Shown piece by piece: positions 45,434 through 55,700 of a DNA stretch of 64,000 bases. Below the pieces are notes generated by a model. The model had not been told where the DNA came from. It worked only from the letters and a program-made list of their open reading frames with translations, and made no database searches. The stretch comes from Flavobacterium amnicola. Lineage in GTDB: Bacteria; Bacteroidota; Bacteroidia; Flavobacteriales; Flavobacteriaceae. Both the position numbers and the translations under genes were made by a program. The stretch spans positions 62,001 through 126,000 of the forward strand of contig NZ_SBKO01000005.1 of the NCBI RefSeq assembly GCF_004122165.1. Direction: 5' to 3'. Each line of letters begins with the position of its first letter. Within the stretch, counting starts at the first letter, position 1.

Positions 45434-46612
45434 TTAAATTTTGGCGCAAATTAAAACAATTTTATTATTATTCATATCTGTTGTGAAAAAAGTATAGACG
45501 TCACCTCCGTCTTTAATTTTCCATTTTTTTCGAATGTAATCTACGGTTTCAGGAAAGTTTCGGGTGGTAATATTGGCTTTGGTATTTTCTAAAAATTGTT
45601 TCATCTCTTTTTTATTGTATTCAAAGCAATTTTTAATTTGAAATCGTCTGCCGGTAAATTCAATTAAGTGTTCAGATGTATAGAGATGTGAGTGTTGCTG
45701 TAGTTTTTCGAGATTAAATTTTGAGGGAATTAAATCGAAAGCTCCTGATTTTAAAATGGCACTATTGGGTTCGTATAGGTATTCTTTGGGTAAGGAATAA
45801 GTATAGTTATCTGGTAGTTGATTCAGATTGAAATCAAATTTTTCTTCCGTTTCTTTATTGAAATTGATCGTTTTTATGGTGGTATCGCTGTCAAATCCTT
45901 TTTCCAAGACCCAGAGTAACTCTTTCACTTCATTGTTTAGGGCAACAATATGAATTTCTTTTACATTTTTCAATTCCGATAAACCTGCTGTAATGTCTAA
46001 TATTGGCGCTGTTTTAATTAAAATGTTTGTAGAAAATGAAAAATAAAAATCTAAATTTTCGGGAACATTGGGAAGACAATCAGCTAGCATAAAAACCTTG
46101 CCTTTTGCGTCGTTTCTTCTGGAAGGATCAATATAAATCCAATCGAATGGTTGATTTAATTCCTTTAAAACGATACTGCTGTCTTTGTTAATGCATTCAA
46201 TATTGGAAACGTTTAGTATTGAAAAATTATGCGAAACAATTTCAGATAATTCTTTTTTCAATTCACAATGAACGACACGATTTATTTTTTTTGAAAAATA
46301 ATAATCATCAACCCCAAAACCTCCAGTTAAATCAATTAATGTTTTGCCTTCAACTAAATTGGCTTTATATTTTGCAGTGATTTCAGAGGAAGTTTGTTCT
46401 AGTGAAATTTTACTCGGATATAAGATGTTTTCAGAAGTAAACCAAGAAGGTAATTTGTCTTTTGCTTTTAGTTTACACCCGATTTGAGTTAGTATATCAC
46501 TCCATGCAATATCTGAAAACGGATTTTTTTGTAAGGCTAATTTAGAGAAATTAACACTTAAAGATTCGTTTATAAAATCCTGAATTTCGGGTTCTAGTAA
46601 TCGCTTGTCCAA
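45434..46612 (-). CDS. THUMP-like class I SAM-dependent methyltransferase
   Basis: The 392-residue protein starts at a TTG, three bases after the AI-2E-type gene stop. No ATG occurs near the family N-terminus (MDKRLLEPEIQDFI). The Rossmann motif is LIDLTGGFGVDDYYFS near residue 92, and the catalytic-type motif IYIDPSRRND lies near 157. C-terminal regions resemble the PG1098-type ferredoxin-like and THUMP-like domains. This suggests an RNA methyltransferase, with target unknown. Translation is probably coupled to the upstream permease gene. Confidence 0.82.
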   Translation of the reverse strand: MDKRLLEPEIQDFINESLSVNFSKLALQKNPFSDIAWSDILTQIGCKLKAKDKLPSWFTSENILYPSKISLEQTSSEITAKYKANLVEGKTLIDLTGGFGVDDYYFSKKINRVVHCELKKELSEIVSHNFSILNVSNIECINKDSSIVLKELNQPFDWIYIDPSRRNDAKGKVFMLADCLPNVPENLDFYFSFSTNILIKTAPILDITAGLSELKNVKEIHIVALNNEVKELLWVLEKGFDSDTTIKTINFNKETEEKFDFNLNQLPDNYTYSLPKEYLYEPNSAILKSGAFDLIPSKFNLEKLQQHSHLYTSEHLIEFTGRRFQIKNCFEYNKKEMKQFLENTKANITTRNFPETVDYIRKKWKIKDGGDVYTFFTTDMNNNKIVLICAKI

Positions 46613-46615
46613 AGG

Positions 46616-47704
46616 TTATAAATCTTTTGTTAATGATTGAATGATGCGATTGTCGGGCAAAAACTCTTTTCCAATTACTTTCAAGATGGTGTAGGAGGGA
46701 ACGGCCAAAATCATTCCTGTAATACCGAATAGGAGTCCAAAAATTAAGATAATCAGAAATATTTCTAACGGATGTGATTTGGTGCTGTTTGAAAAAATAT
46801 AGGGCTGACTGAAATTATTGTCAATAAACTGAACGATAAAGAACCCAATCATGACATAAATGGAAGTATATAACATGTCGGAGGTGAACTCACCATTAAA
46901 ATTTCCTAACAATGTCAAAATTACCGCCAACACGCTACCAATTAGTGGACCAATATAAGGGATGATGTTTAGGATAGCACATAAAAAAGCAATAATTAGT
47001 GCATTTTCTATTCCGAAAATCATAAGTACGATAAGATATAGGACAAAAACGATAAAGAGTTGGAGTAAAATACCTAAAAAATAGCGGGACAGCAGTTCGT
47101 TAATTTGGGTGATAGAATTTAAAATTTTCTCTTCATGATCATCAGGAATAATGTAATTGAATATTCGGATAAAAATCACCCTGTCTTTTAAAAAGAAAAA
47201 TGTAATGAAAAAGACAGAAGCCAATCCCATTCCTAAGTTACTAATGGTACTCAGTAGTGAATTTAAAAAATCAGATAAAAAATTGAAATTTAATTTCGAA
47301 ATGACATTGTAATCTTTTAGAACTCGATCTCCGTTGATTCCTTTGGTGGTAAGGTAATTTTTTACTTGTAAAATTAATTCGTTTAATTGTGTCTGAAATG
47401 TGTTCACATCTAAGAGAGAAAGTTTTTCACCTTGTGAAGTAACTAAGGGGATAAACATTAGAATAAATCCGAAAATAATCAATCCGTAAAACAGTAGTGT
47501 TGTAATAACAGCTGAAGTATTCTTGAATTTTAGCCTCCTTCTCAGAAAATCAACTATTGGAGTTCCAATCATGGTTAGAACTATTGAAATTATTATGTAA
47601 ACAATAATCAATTGAATTTTAAATAAAAAGTAAAGTAATAAAACTATTGCTGATAATATAAGTACTGCAGATACAATTCCTTTGGCAACAATTTTTGAAG
47701 TCAT
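46616..47704 (-). CDS. AI-2E-family transporter
   Basis: The 362-residue inner-membrane protein has about eight helices. The family segments IIPYIGPLIGSVLAVILTLL near 245 and the N-terminal IISIVLTMIGTPIVDFLRRR near 37 are typical of the AI-2E/PerM/YdiK family. Members have been linked to autoinducer-2 export and, in some species, to sodium/proton antiport. Neither can be chosen here. It is the first gene of a short minus-strand group with the methyltransferase and the secreted hypothetical. Confidence 0.88.
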   Translation of the reverse strand: MTSKIVAKGIVSAVLILSAIVLLLYFLFKIQLIIVYIIISIVLTMIGTPIVDFLRRRLKFKNTSAVITTLLFYGLIIFGFILMFIPLVTSQGEKLSLLDVNTFQTQLNELILQVKNYLTTKGINGDRVLKDYNVISKLNFNFLSDFLNSLLSTISNLGMGLASVFFITFFFLKDRVIFIRIFNYIIPDDHEEKILNSITQINELLSRYFLGILLQLFIVFVLYLIVLMIFGIENALIIAFLCAILNIIPYIGPLIGSVLAVILTLLGNFNGEFTSDMLYTSIYVMIGFFIVQFIDNNFSQPYIFSNSTKSHPLEIFLIILIFGLLFGITGMILAVPSYTILKVIGKEFLPDNRIIQSLTKDL

Positions 47705-47733
47705 AATTACAAATTATTTATGAAACGAATATA

Positions 47734-47766
47734 ATAAAAAAAATCCCACGCATGGCGTGGGATTTT
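47734..47766 (-). terminator. Terminator of the first metalloprotease gene
   Basis: AAAATCCCACGC pairs perfectly with GCGTGGGATTTT around ATG, and the minus strand runs into a T tract. It ends the 47788-48753 gene. Confidence 0.88.
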
Positions 47767-47787
47767 AAATATCTATTTAGAATAATA

Positions 47788-48753
47788 TTATCTGAAAGAA
47801 GCTCTAGAACCTCCAGTTGCGAAAATAGCATTCATTCTAGTTTTTTGTCCAATTGAGAACATATACATTCCTCTGTCGTCAGTATAATCCATGTAGTTCA
47901 TATACATTTCTAATGGAGTACCTGAACAAGTAGATCTGTGACCAACTGCAGGAACACCTCCGTTAGCTGCATTGTGAGTTGGAGTATCAGATACTAAGTC
48001 AGAACCACATGTTGCATCTCCCCAAATGTGACGTAAGTTCATCCAGTGTCCTACTTCGTGAGTAGCTGTTCTTCCTAAGTTGAAAGGAGCGTTAGCACTT
48101 CCTGATAATCCAGTGTATTTGCTATCACAAACAACTCCATCAGTAGCAGATGATCCTCCAGGAAATTGAGCATATCCTAAGATTCCACCACCAATTGTAC
48201 AAACCCAAAAGTTAAGTTTAGTAGTTGGAGAAGTTGGAGCGATACCACCAGAAGCTGTTTTTTTCATAGCGTCATTAGTTCCCCATGAAGTTTTGGTTGT
48301 TGATTTACGAATAACTTGATCTAATACGAATCTAATGTTTGTATTACCACTACGAACAGAAGAATAAGGATTGTTTGCAGTATTATAATCAGAGTTAGTA
48401 GCCGAGAAATCTTTGTTTAAAACATCAATTTGTGATTGTAATTGTGCTAATGAAATGTTTTCAGCAGTAGTTCTGTATAATACGTTGAATACAACTGGAA
48501 TTTCCATAACACCGTTTACTAAACGTCCAGATTGAATAGTTTCGTTTGTGAATTTTTCAATTTGAGCCATTCTTGCAGCCAATGTTGGGTCTGCTTTCAT
48601 TTGCGCTTCCAATACTTCATGAGAAGCACATCCTCTGTGAGCTGATGCATTTACAGGAGCAGCATCTTGATTTGTTAATTCGGTTGTGTTGTTGTCATTT
48701 TGACAAGAGAACATTAATAAGGCTGCAGCAGCAGACATTAATAATTTTTTCAT
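47788..48753 (-). CDS. M43-type zinc metalloprotease, lipoprotein (copy 1)
   Basis: The 321-residue protein begins with a lipoprotein signal (LMFSC, Cys at 17) followed by QNDNN, which resembles the acidic export signal of surface lipoproteins in flavobacteria. The metzincin zinc site is HEVGHWMNLRHIW near 233, and the Met-turn is NYMDYTDD near 286. Pappalysin/cytophagalysin (M43) proteases share these features. It is clearly paralogous to the next gene, with long identical runs. It should digest extracellular or periplasmic peptides, but the substrate is unknown. Confidence 0.9.
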   Translation of the reverse strand: MKKLLMSAAAALLMFSCQNDNNTTELTNQDAAPVNASAHRGCASHEVLEAQMKADPTLAARMAQIEKFTNETIQSGRLVNGVMEIPVVFNVLYRTTAENISLAQLQSQIDVLNKDFSATNSDYNTANNPYSSVRSGNTNIRFVLDQVIRKSTTKTSWGTNDAMKKTASGGIAPTSPTTKLNFWVCTIGGGILGYAQFPGGSSATDGVVCDSKYTGLSGSANAPFNLGRTATHEVGHWMNLRHIWGDATCGSDLVSDTPTHNAANGGVPAVGHRSTCSGTPLEMYMNYMDYTDDRGMYMFSIGQKTRMNAIFATGGSRASFR

Positions 48754-48994
48754 AATAGTTTGTTTGGTTTGGTTAATAAATTTGTTTTTTAATTGCTAAA
48801 AGCGATGCGATATTAATTAATGTTTATGAATTAACCAAATTTTTAGGAATAAAATTAAGAATAATATAATTTATGTATTGATAATTAAATTGTTAATAAG
48901 TCATAAAAACCTTACGAATATTCAATGTTTAGCTCATATTTTGTTAATAAGTATTGAATTTATAATTAGGCTTTTTTTTAATAAAATAACAGAA
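48754..48994. other. AT-rich spacer between the two protease genes
   Basis: This stretch between the paralogous proteases holds no ORF of note and no RNA gene that I can see. It should contain the promoter of copy 1, but no clear TTTG/TAnnTTTG pair was found on the minus strand. Confidence 0.4.
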
Positions 48995-49024
48995 TAAAAA
49001 AAACTCGCTCATTAAGAGCGAGTT
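48995..49024 (-). terminator. Terminator of the second metalloprotease gene
   Basis: On the minus strand AACTCGCTC-TTAAT-GAGCGAGTT is followed by a long T tract. This separates the paired protease genes into two transcripts. Confidence 0.88.
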
Positions 49025-49045
49025 AGTTAAAGAAAAATTCTTTAT

Positions 49046-50014
49046 TTATTGTCCAAAGGAATATCTTGCGCCACCAGAGACAAAAATGGCATCCATTCTT
49101 GATTTTTGACCTAATGAGAACATATACATTCCTCTGTCATCTGTATAATCCATATAATTCATGTACATTTCTAATGGAGTACCAGTACAAGTAGATCTGT
49201 GACCTACAGGAGGAACACCATAATTAGCAGTATTGTGAACAGGTGTATCTGCTACTAAATCAGAACCACAAGTAGCATCTCCCCAAATATGACGTAAATT
49301 CATCCAGTGGCCTACTTCGTGAGTAGCTGTTCTTCCTAAGTTGTATGGGTAACTTGAGCCTGAATTACTTGTTACACCAACATATTTAGAATCACAAACC
49401 ACTCCATCAGTTGCAGAAGAACCTCCAGGAAATTGTGCATACCCTAAAATACCACCGCCAATCGTACAAACCCAAAAGTTTAATTTGGTTGTTGGTGAAG
49501 TAGGGTCTAATCCACCTTGTTTTGTTTTTTTCATGGCATCTCTAGTTCCCCATGAAGATTTAGTGGTTGATTTTCTAATAACTTGATCCAATACGAATGA
49601 AATGCCAACATTTGCTCTTACTGAAGAATAAGGATTGTTAGCCGTATTGTAATCAGAATTAGCAGCATTAAAATCTTTGTTCAAAACATCAATTTGAGAT
49701 TGTAATTGCGATAATGAAATGTTTTCAGCTGTAGTTCGGTACAATACATTAAATACTACTGGAATTTCAACTTTTCCATTAACAAGTCTTCCGGCTTGAA
49801 TCGCATTTGTAGTGAATTTTTCAATTTCATCCATTCTTGTTGCTAGTGTAGGGTCGGCTTTCAATTGAGCCTCCAATACTTCATGAGAAGCACAACCTCT
49901 GAATGTTGAAGTGCTGTTTGTTGCTTGTGTTGTAAATTCGTCTGTTGTGTTGTTGTCTTTTTGACAAGAAAACATTAATAAAGCAGCCGTAGCTGATAAT
50001 AACATTTTTTTCAT
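49046..50014 (-). CDS. M43-type zinc metalloprotease, lipoprotein (copy 2)
   Basis: The 322-residue paralogue of the preceding gene has the lipobox LMFSC followed by QKDNN, zinc site HEVGHWMNLRHIW, and Met-turn NYMDYTDD. The region from NFWVCTIGGGILGY to the C-terminus is nearly identical between copies. They differ mostly in the N-terminal 50 residues and in a short insertion before the zinc site (SNSGSSYPYN). Separate terminators and upstream regions suggest separate control. A recent tandem duplication is the simplest origin. Confidence 0.9.
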   Translation of the reverse strand: MKKMLLSATAALLMFSCQKDNNTTDEFTTQATNSTSTFRGCASHEVLEAQLKADPTLATRMDEIEKFTTNAIQAGRLVNGKVEIPVVFNVLYRTTAENISLSQLQSQIDVLNKDFNAANSDYNTANNPYSSVRANVGISFVLDQVIRKSTTKSSWGTRDAMKKTKQGGLDPTSPTTKLNFWVCTIGGGILGYAQFPGGSSATDGVVCDSKYVGVTSNSGSSYPYNLGRTATHEVGHWMNLRHIWGDATCGSDLVADTPVHNTANYGVPPVGHRSTCTGTPLEMYMNYMDYTDDRGMYMFSLGQKSRMDAIFVSGGARYSFGQ

Positions 50015-50192
50015 AATTTTTTTGGTTTAGTTGGTAAAACAATAATTTTTTATATAATTATTTAGCAATACTATAATTAATTATGAAAATAAGCAAAGTA
50101 TTTTTAATAAAATCTATGAAGTGTGTGTTATTATCGTTGTGTGTAAAGTGTTGAAAATTAAATATTTAAGAACGCAATAAAAAATGCTTTTT

Positions 50193-50831
50193 TTAGTTAG
50201 TAAAGACGAAATTAAGGATATTAGCACCCATTTTTAATGCTTTTTCTCTTGTTTCTCTGGGATCGTTATGCACTTCAGTATCTTCCCATCCATCGCCTAA
50301 ATCACACTCGAAGGTATAAAGTAAAACCAATTTATTGTTGATAAATATTCCGAAAGCTTGTGGTTTCTTTCCTTCATGCTCGTGAATTTTTGGAAGCCCA
50401 GATGGAAAAACGAATGGTTTTTGAAAAATAGGATGTGAAACCGGAATTTCTAATAATGGAGTATTAGGAAATATTTTTTTTATCTCAGTTCGTATGTAAG
50501 TGTCCATTCCGTAATTGTCGTCAATATGAAGAAAGCCACCAGAGGCAAGATAATTTCTTAAATTTTCAGTTTCTTGATTGTTGAATACAACATTTCCATG
50601 TCCAGTCATGTGTATAAAAGGATAGGAAAAGATATCGGAACTTCCAGGAGAAACGGTAGCAGGTTTGTTTTTAATTCTGGTGTTGATATTTAAATTAGCA
50701 AACTTAATTAAGTTCGGTAACGAAGTCGGATTAGCATACCAATCGCCACCGCCATTGTATTTTAAAAGCGCAATTTCTTGGGGAAAAGTGAGGGTGGTTG
50801 TAAAGAGGAATAAATAAAATATTTTTCTCAT
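50193..50831 (-). CDS. DUF4159-domain secreted protein
   Basis: The 212-residue protein has a signal peptide (residues 1-17, TLTFPQ). Its DUF4159 fold starts at LKYNGGGDWYANPTSLPNLI and includes FSYPFIHMTGHGNVVF and GGFLHIDDNYGMD. The domain resembles a glutamine-amidotransferase-like Rossmann fold and is of unknown function. It follows rsmE and tsaD on the minus strand, a neighbourhood I recall as conserved in Bacteroidetes. Confidence 0.85.
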   Translation of the reverse strand: MRKIFYLFLFTTTLTFPQEIALLKYNGGGDWYANPTSLPNLIKFANLNINTRIKNKPATVSPGSSDIFSYPFIHMTGHGNVVFNNQETENLRNYLASGGFLHIDDNYGMDTYIRTEIKKIFPNTPLLEIPVSHPIFQKPFVFPSGLPKIHEHEGKKPQAFGIFINNKLVLLYTFECDLGDGWEDTEVHNDPRETREKALKMGANILNFVFTN

Positions 50832-50873
50832 TCTTAAAAACTTATGCCTTTTGCCTTATGGCTTGTTATTAAT

Positions 50874-51578
50874 TTACTCGTTCGCAAAAACTATACTATG
50901 ACACGCCACAACTGCAGCGGTTTCGGTTCGTAATCTTGTATTTCCTAAAGATACTGGGATATACTTGTTTTCTAATGCTAATTTAATTTCTTTTTCCGAA
51001 AAGTCGCCTTCCGGACCAATTAGAACTGTGTATTTTTGATTTTTAGCGATACTATCTTTTAGTAATTTTTTTTCGGTTTCTTCACAATGCGCAATAAACA
51101 AATCACCTTCGTTTTTTTGATTGATAAAAGTCGAAAAGGGAATTGGCTCATTCAATTTGGGTAAATGGAATTGTAACGATTGTTTCATGGCCGATTCAAT
51201 AATTTTCGCAAATCGTTCGGTTTTAATGATTTTTCTTTCGGAATGATCGCAAATAATAGGTGTAATTTCTTGTACTCCAATTTCGGTTGCTTTTTCCAAA
51301 AACCATTCAAAACGATCGTTCATTTTTGTCGGAGCCACAGCGAGATGTAAATAGAAATCATTGGGTTGATGAAATTCCGAATGAATGATTTTAACAGTAC
51401 ACTTTTTTTCGGAAGCAAAAATAATTTCAGTAGTAAATAAAAATCCCAAGCCATTAGTGACATGTAAGGTGTCTAGCTCTTTTTTGCGTAATACTTTAAC
51501 GATATGCTTGCTTTCTTCTTTGTCAAAAGAAAATTCAGTAACACTAGTATTTATGTCTGGATTGTAAAATAATTGCAT
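50874..51578 (-). CDS. rsmE: 16S rRNA (uracil-1498-N3)-methyltransferase
   Basis: The 234-residue SPOUT enzyme methylates U1498 of 16S rRNA. An N-terminal PUA-like region precedes the SPOUT core, with WFLEKATEIGVQEITPI near 93, YTVLIGPEGDFSEKEI near 182, and the trefoil-knot signature VSLGNTRLRTETAA near 206. Its start is one base after the tsaD stop, so the two are co-transcribed. Confidence 0.95.
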   Translation of the reverse strand: MQLFYNPDINTSVTEFSFDKEESKHIVKVLRKKELDTLHVTNGLGFLFTTEIIFASEKKCTVKIIHSEFHQPNDFYLHLAVAPTKMNDRFEWFLEKATEIGVQEITPIICDHSERKIIKTERFAKIIESAMKQSLQFHLPKLNEPIPFSTFINQKNEGDLFIAHCEETEKKLLKDSIAKNQKYTVLIGPEGDFSEKEIKLALENKYIPVSLGNTRLRTETAAVVACHSIVFANE

Positions 51579-51579
51579 G

Positions 51580-52602
51580 TTAAAATTCTATTCGTGCTTT
51601 AGAGACCACCGAAGCAGTACTAAAATGATTTTCTAAATATTTATGATAACCCACAATACCAATCATAGCAGCATTATCAGTCGTATATTCAAATTTAGGA
51701 ATAAATGTTTTCCAACCGTATTTGGCTTCGGTTTCTTTTAACGCCGATCTAATTCCAGAATTAGCAGAAACACCACCACCGATAGCGATTTGTGTAATTC
51801 CAGTTTGTTCAACTGCCATTTTAACTTTTTCCATCAGAATTTTGATAATAATATGCTGAATGGAAGCACATATATCATTCAAATGTTCTTCGATAAAATT
51901 CGGATTTTCCTTCACGTTTTTCTGAACAAAATACAAAATTTGCGTTTTTAAACCACTGAAACTAAAATCCAATCCATCTACTTTTGGTTTTGTAAAAGGG
52001 TAAGCTTTCGGATTTCCTAATTTCGCATATTTATCAATTAATGGTCCACCAGGATAAGGTAATCCTAAAATTTTTGCACTTTTATCAAATGCTTCTCCTA
52101 CAGCATCATCAGTGGTTTCACCAATGATTTCCATATTAAAAAAACTATTGACTTTCACAATTTGTGTATGTCCGCCAGAAATGGTTAAAGCTAGAAAAGG
52201 GAACTCAGGTTTGTCAAATCCTTCTTCGTCTATAAAATGAGCCAAAATATGTGCGTGCATGTGGTTGACAGCAATTAACGGAATCTCTAAAGCCATGGCC
52301 ATACTTTTGGCAAACGAGCTACCAACCAATAAAGAACCCATTAATCCTGGACCTTGTGTAAATGCAATGGCAGATAGTTGCTCTTTAGTAATCCCTGCTT
52401 TTTTTATGGCAACATCTATAACTGGTACAATATTTTGTTGGTGGGCACGCGACGCCAATTCAGGAACAACGCCACCATATTCTTCATGTATGCTTTGACG
52501 AGCGACTTCGTTAGATAAGACTTTATCATTACATAAAATGGCAGCAGCAGTATCATCGCAAGAGCTTTCGATGGCAAGAATATATGTTGACTTATTGTAC
52601 AT
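51580..52602 (-). CDS. tsaD: tRNA threonylcarbamoyladenosine transferase TsaD
   Basis: The 340-residue ASKHA protein transfers the threonylcarbamoyl group to A37 of ANN-decoding tRNAs, working with TsaB and TsaE. The N-terminal motif is ILAIESSCDDTAAAI near residue 8, and iron/zinc ligand His residues occur in NHMHAHILAHF near 113. ATP-binding segments LTISGGHTQIV and GGGVSANSGIR follow. It is divergent from tamB and leads rsmE and the DUF4159 gene. Confidence 0.96.
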   Translation of the reverse strand: MYNKSTYILAIESSCDDTAAAILCNDKVLSNEVARQSIHEEYGGVVPELASRAHQQNIVPVIDVAIKKAGITKEQLSAIAFTQGPGLMGSLLVGSSFAKSMAMALEIPLIAVNHMHAHILAHFIDEEGFDKPEFPFLALTISGGHTQIVKVNSFFNMEIIGETTDDAVGEAFDKSAKILGLPYPGGPLIDKYAKLGNPKAYPFTKPKVDGLDFSFSGLKTQILYFVQKNVKENPNFIEEHLNDICASIQHIIIKILMEKVKMAVEQTGITQIAIGGGVSANSGIRSALKETEAKYGWKTFIPKFEYTTDNAAMIGIVGYHKYLENHFSTASVVSKARIEF

Positions 52603-52621
52603 AAAGGCACGGAATTTGCGT

Positions 52622-52629
52622 TATATTTG
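52622..52629 (+). promoter_or_regulatory. Possible -7 element for tamB
   Basis: TATATTTG matches TAnnTTTG about 100 bases before the TTG start of the TamB-like gene. The partner TTTG is not well placed. It lies in the tsaD-tamB divergent region. Confidence 0.3.
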
Positions 52630-52731
52630 AAAAACCGATATAAAATATATATTTTTACATCGAAAGCCCAAAAATACAGATTTTTATCTAAATATTTTAG
52701 GACTATTGGTCCTTTTCGAACTTAATATTCT

Positions 52732-55700
52732 TTGGAAGAAACTAAAAAAAATACTGGCCTCAAAAAATTTCTGAAATACATGCTATTTTTCCTTTTAGGA
52801 ATTATTTTGCTATTATTAGGACTGGCTATTGCTTTAAATACACCTTCTGTTCAAACCCGTTTGGGAAAATATGCCACCGAATGGCTTAACAAAGAATTTA
52901 AAACAAATATCACAATAGATGAAGCTAGTTTCACTGTTTTTGGTGGTGTTAAACTAAAAAACATTCTGATTCGAGATTATAAAAAAGATACCCTTTTTCA
53001 CATAAAAGTACTAAAAACGAATATCCTTGATGCCAAAAAAATGATTGATGGTGATTTGCATTTTGGAGAAGTTCGATTGGATGGTTTGTACTTTAAATTA
53101 AAAAATTACAAAGGGGAAAGGGATACTAATCTTGACAAGTTTGTAGAGCTATTTGAAGATGGAAAGCCCTCTACATCCAAAAAGAAGTTTTTGTTGACGG
53201 CGCAAAAAATGCATTTAATTGATAGTAAATTCATATTTATTGATGAAAACGCGAGCGAAAAATTGGTTTTCAGTGCCAAAAAATTAAATGCAGAGACCTC
53301 TAATTTTAAAGTTTTGGGTCCCGATGTAACCATGAAAATCGATGAAATGTCTTTTGTAGACAATCGCGGTTTAGTAGTTGACAATCTGACTTCCGATTTT
53401 ACTTACACTAAGAAGAACATACACCTTGCGAATTTAGACTTAATCACTCCTAATTCTAAACTTATAGGAGATGTCGAATTGCGTTATAAGCGTGAATATT
53501 TTTCCGATTTTAATAATAAAGTGCTTTTTGATGTTCGTATCGACCAAGCTTCTGTTTCGTCTACCGATTTGAAATTATTTTATGGCGAATTTGGAGAAGG
53601 ACAGCAATTTGATGTAAAAGGAAAACTGATAGGTACCTTAAATAATTTTAAAACAAAAAAATTGATTCTGATCGATGAGAATAATTCAGAAATTAGAGGT
53701 GATTTTAATTTTAAAAATTTATTTAAAAAGGAAAAAAACACCTTTTATATGAAAGGTAAATTTTCTAAAATTTCCTCAACGTACAATGATTTAAACAAAA
53801 TTTTGCCACGTGTATTAGGAGATAATTTGCCCACTACTTTTAAAAAATTTGGTCGTTTTACACTTTCTGGTGAAACAGAAGTCACGATGAAAACGGTCAA
53901 AGCCAATGTAGTACTCAATACCGCACTTGGGAATGTGCAATCCAATTTGAGTATGACCAATATTGATTATATCGACAATGCTACTTATAAAGGGAATGTG
54001 AAGTTGAATAATTTCAATTTGGGAAAATTCTTGACGCGAGAAGATGTAGGAATTGTAAACCTGGATTTAGATGTCGACGGAAAAGGTTTCAAAGAAAAAT
54101 ATCTTGATACCAAAATAAAAGGGAAAGTGAGAAGTGTGTACTACAATAGATACAATTATCAGAATATTGTAGTGGATGGTTCTATGAAAAAAGCGGTTTT
54201 TAATGGAAGTATTTCGGCTAACGATCCTAATTTAATCATGGAATTTGACGGAAATCTCGATCTTGGGAAACGTGAAAATAAATATGATTTTCATGCTAAT
54301 GTCGAATATGCCAACCTTAAAAAACTAAACATCTACACCGCTGATGATATTTCGGTTTTTCGTGGTGATGTTATTATGAATCTTCAGGGGAATTCTATTG
54401 ATAATTTGTACGGAGATGTATATATCAATCAAACTTCTTACGAGAACAGTAAGGATACTTATTTCTTCGATGATTTTATGGTGAAATCTACTTTTGATCA
54501 AGACAGAGTAAGAACGATTACCATCAATTCACCAGATATAATTGAAGGAAAAGTAGAAGGGAAATTCCAATTCAAACAATTACCGGATTTAATAGAAAAC
54601 TCTCTCGGAAGTTTATACGCCAACTATTCTCCAAATAAGGTGAGTAAAGGACAATTCGTTAAATTCGATTTTAATGTGTACAGTAAACTAGTTGAAGTAT
54701 TTTATCCCGAAATTTCTTTAGGGGAGAATACCTTTATGAAAGGCGAAATTGACTCTAATGATGGATTATTCCGATTCAATTTTAAATCACCGAATATAAA
54801 AGCTTACGGCAACGAAATAGACAACATTAATATCGATATCGATAATAAAAATCCGCTGTACAATGCTTATATCGAAATGGATAGTATTAAAACCAAATAC
54901 TACAAAGTTTCCGATATGAGTTTAATTAATGTAACGGCAAACGATACTCTATTTTTCAGAACTGAATTTAAAGGAGGCAAAAAAGGGAAAGATTTTTACA
55001 ATCTGAATTTATACCACACCATCAACGAAGAAAATAATAGTGTGGTGGGAATCAAAAAATCGGAAGTAAACTTTAAAGATTATTTGTGGTTTATTAATGA
55101 GAAGGAAGCCAAAGACAACAAGATTGTATTTAATAAAAAACTAACCGATTTTTCAGTCGAGAAGATATCCGTAACTCATGAAAACCAAGTCATGGAGCTC
55201 ATGGGAGTTTTACGCGATTCTACCTATAAAGATTTACAACTTTCATTTAAAGATGTTCAACTCGACAAAATTACCCCTTCCGTAGATAGCTTAAAGTTTA
55301 AAGGGAAAGTAAATGGAATAGTCGATTTCAAACAGCGAAATGCTATTTACGAACCTTCTTCTTCGATCAGTATCGACAGCTTAAATGTAAATAATTTTGC
55401 ACTTGGTAAGTTAAATATTGATGTGAAAGGCGATGATAGTTTTAAAAACTTCAAAGTCAATTCGGTACTAAAAAATGAAGGCTTAGAATCGTTTGCGGCC
55501 GACGGAAATATTTTCATTGAAGGGAAGAAAACCTTGCTGGATTTAGATTTACGCTTAGAAGATTTTAATATGGCCATTTTTGCTCCGTTTGGAGGTGAAG
55601 TATTGACCAATATTCGAGGTTTAGCCTCAGGTACAGCTAGTTTTGAAGGGGAACTTGAAAATCCTGATATTAACGGACGTGTCTATCTGAATAAAGCGGG

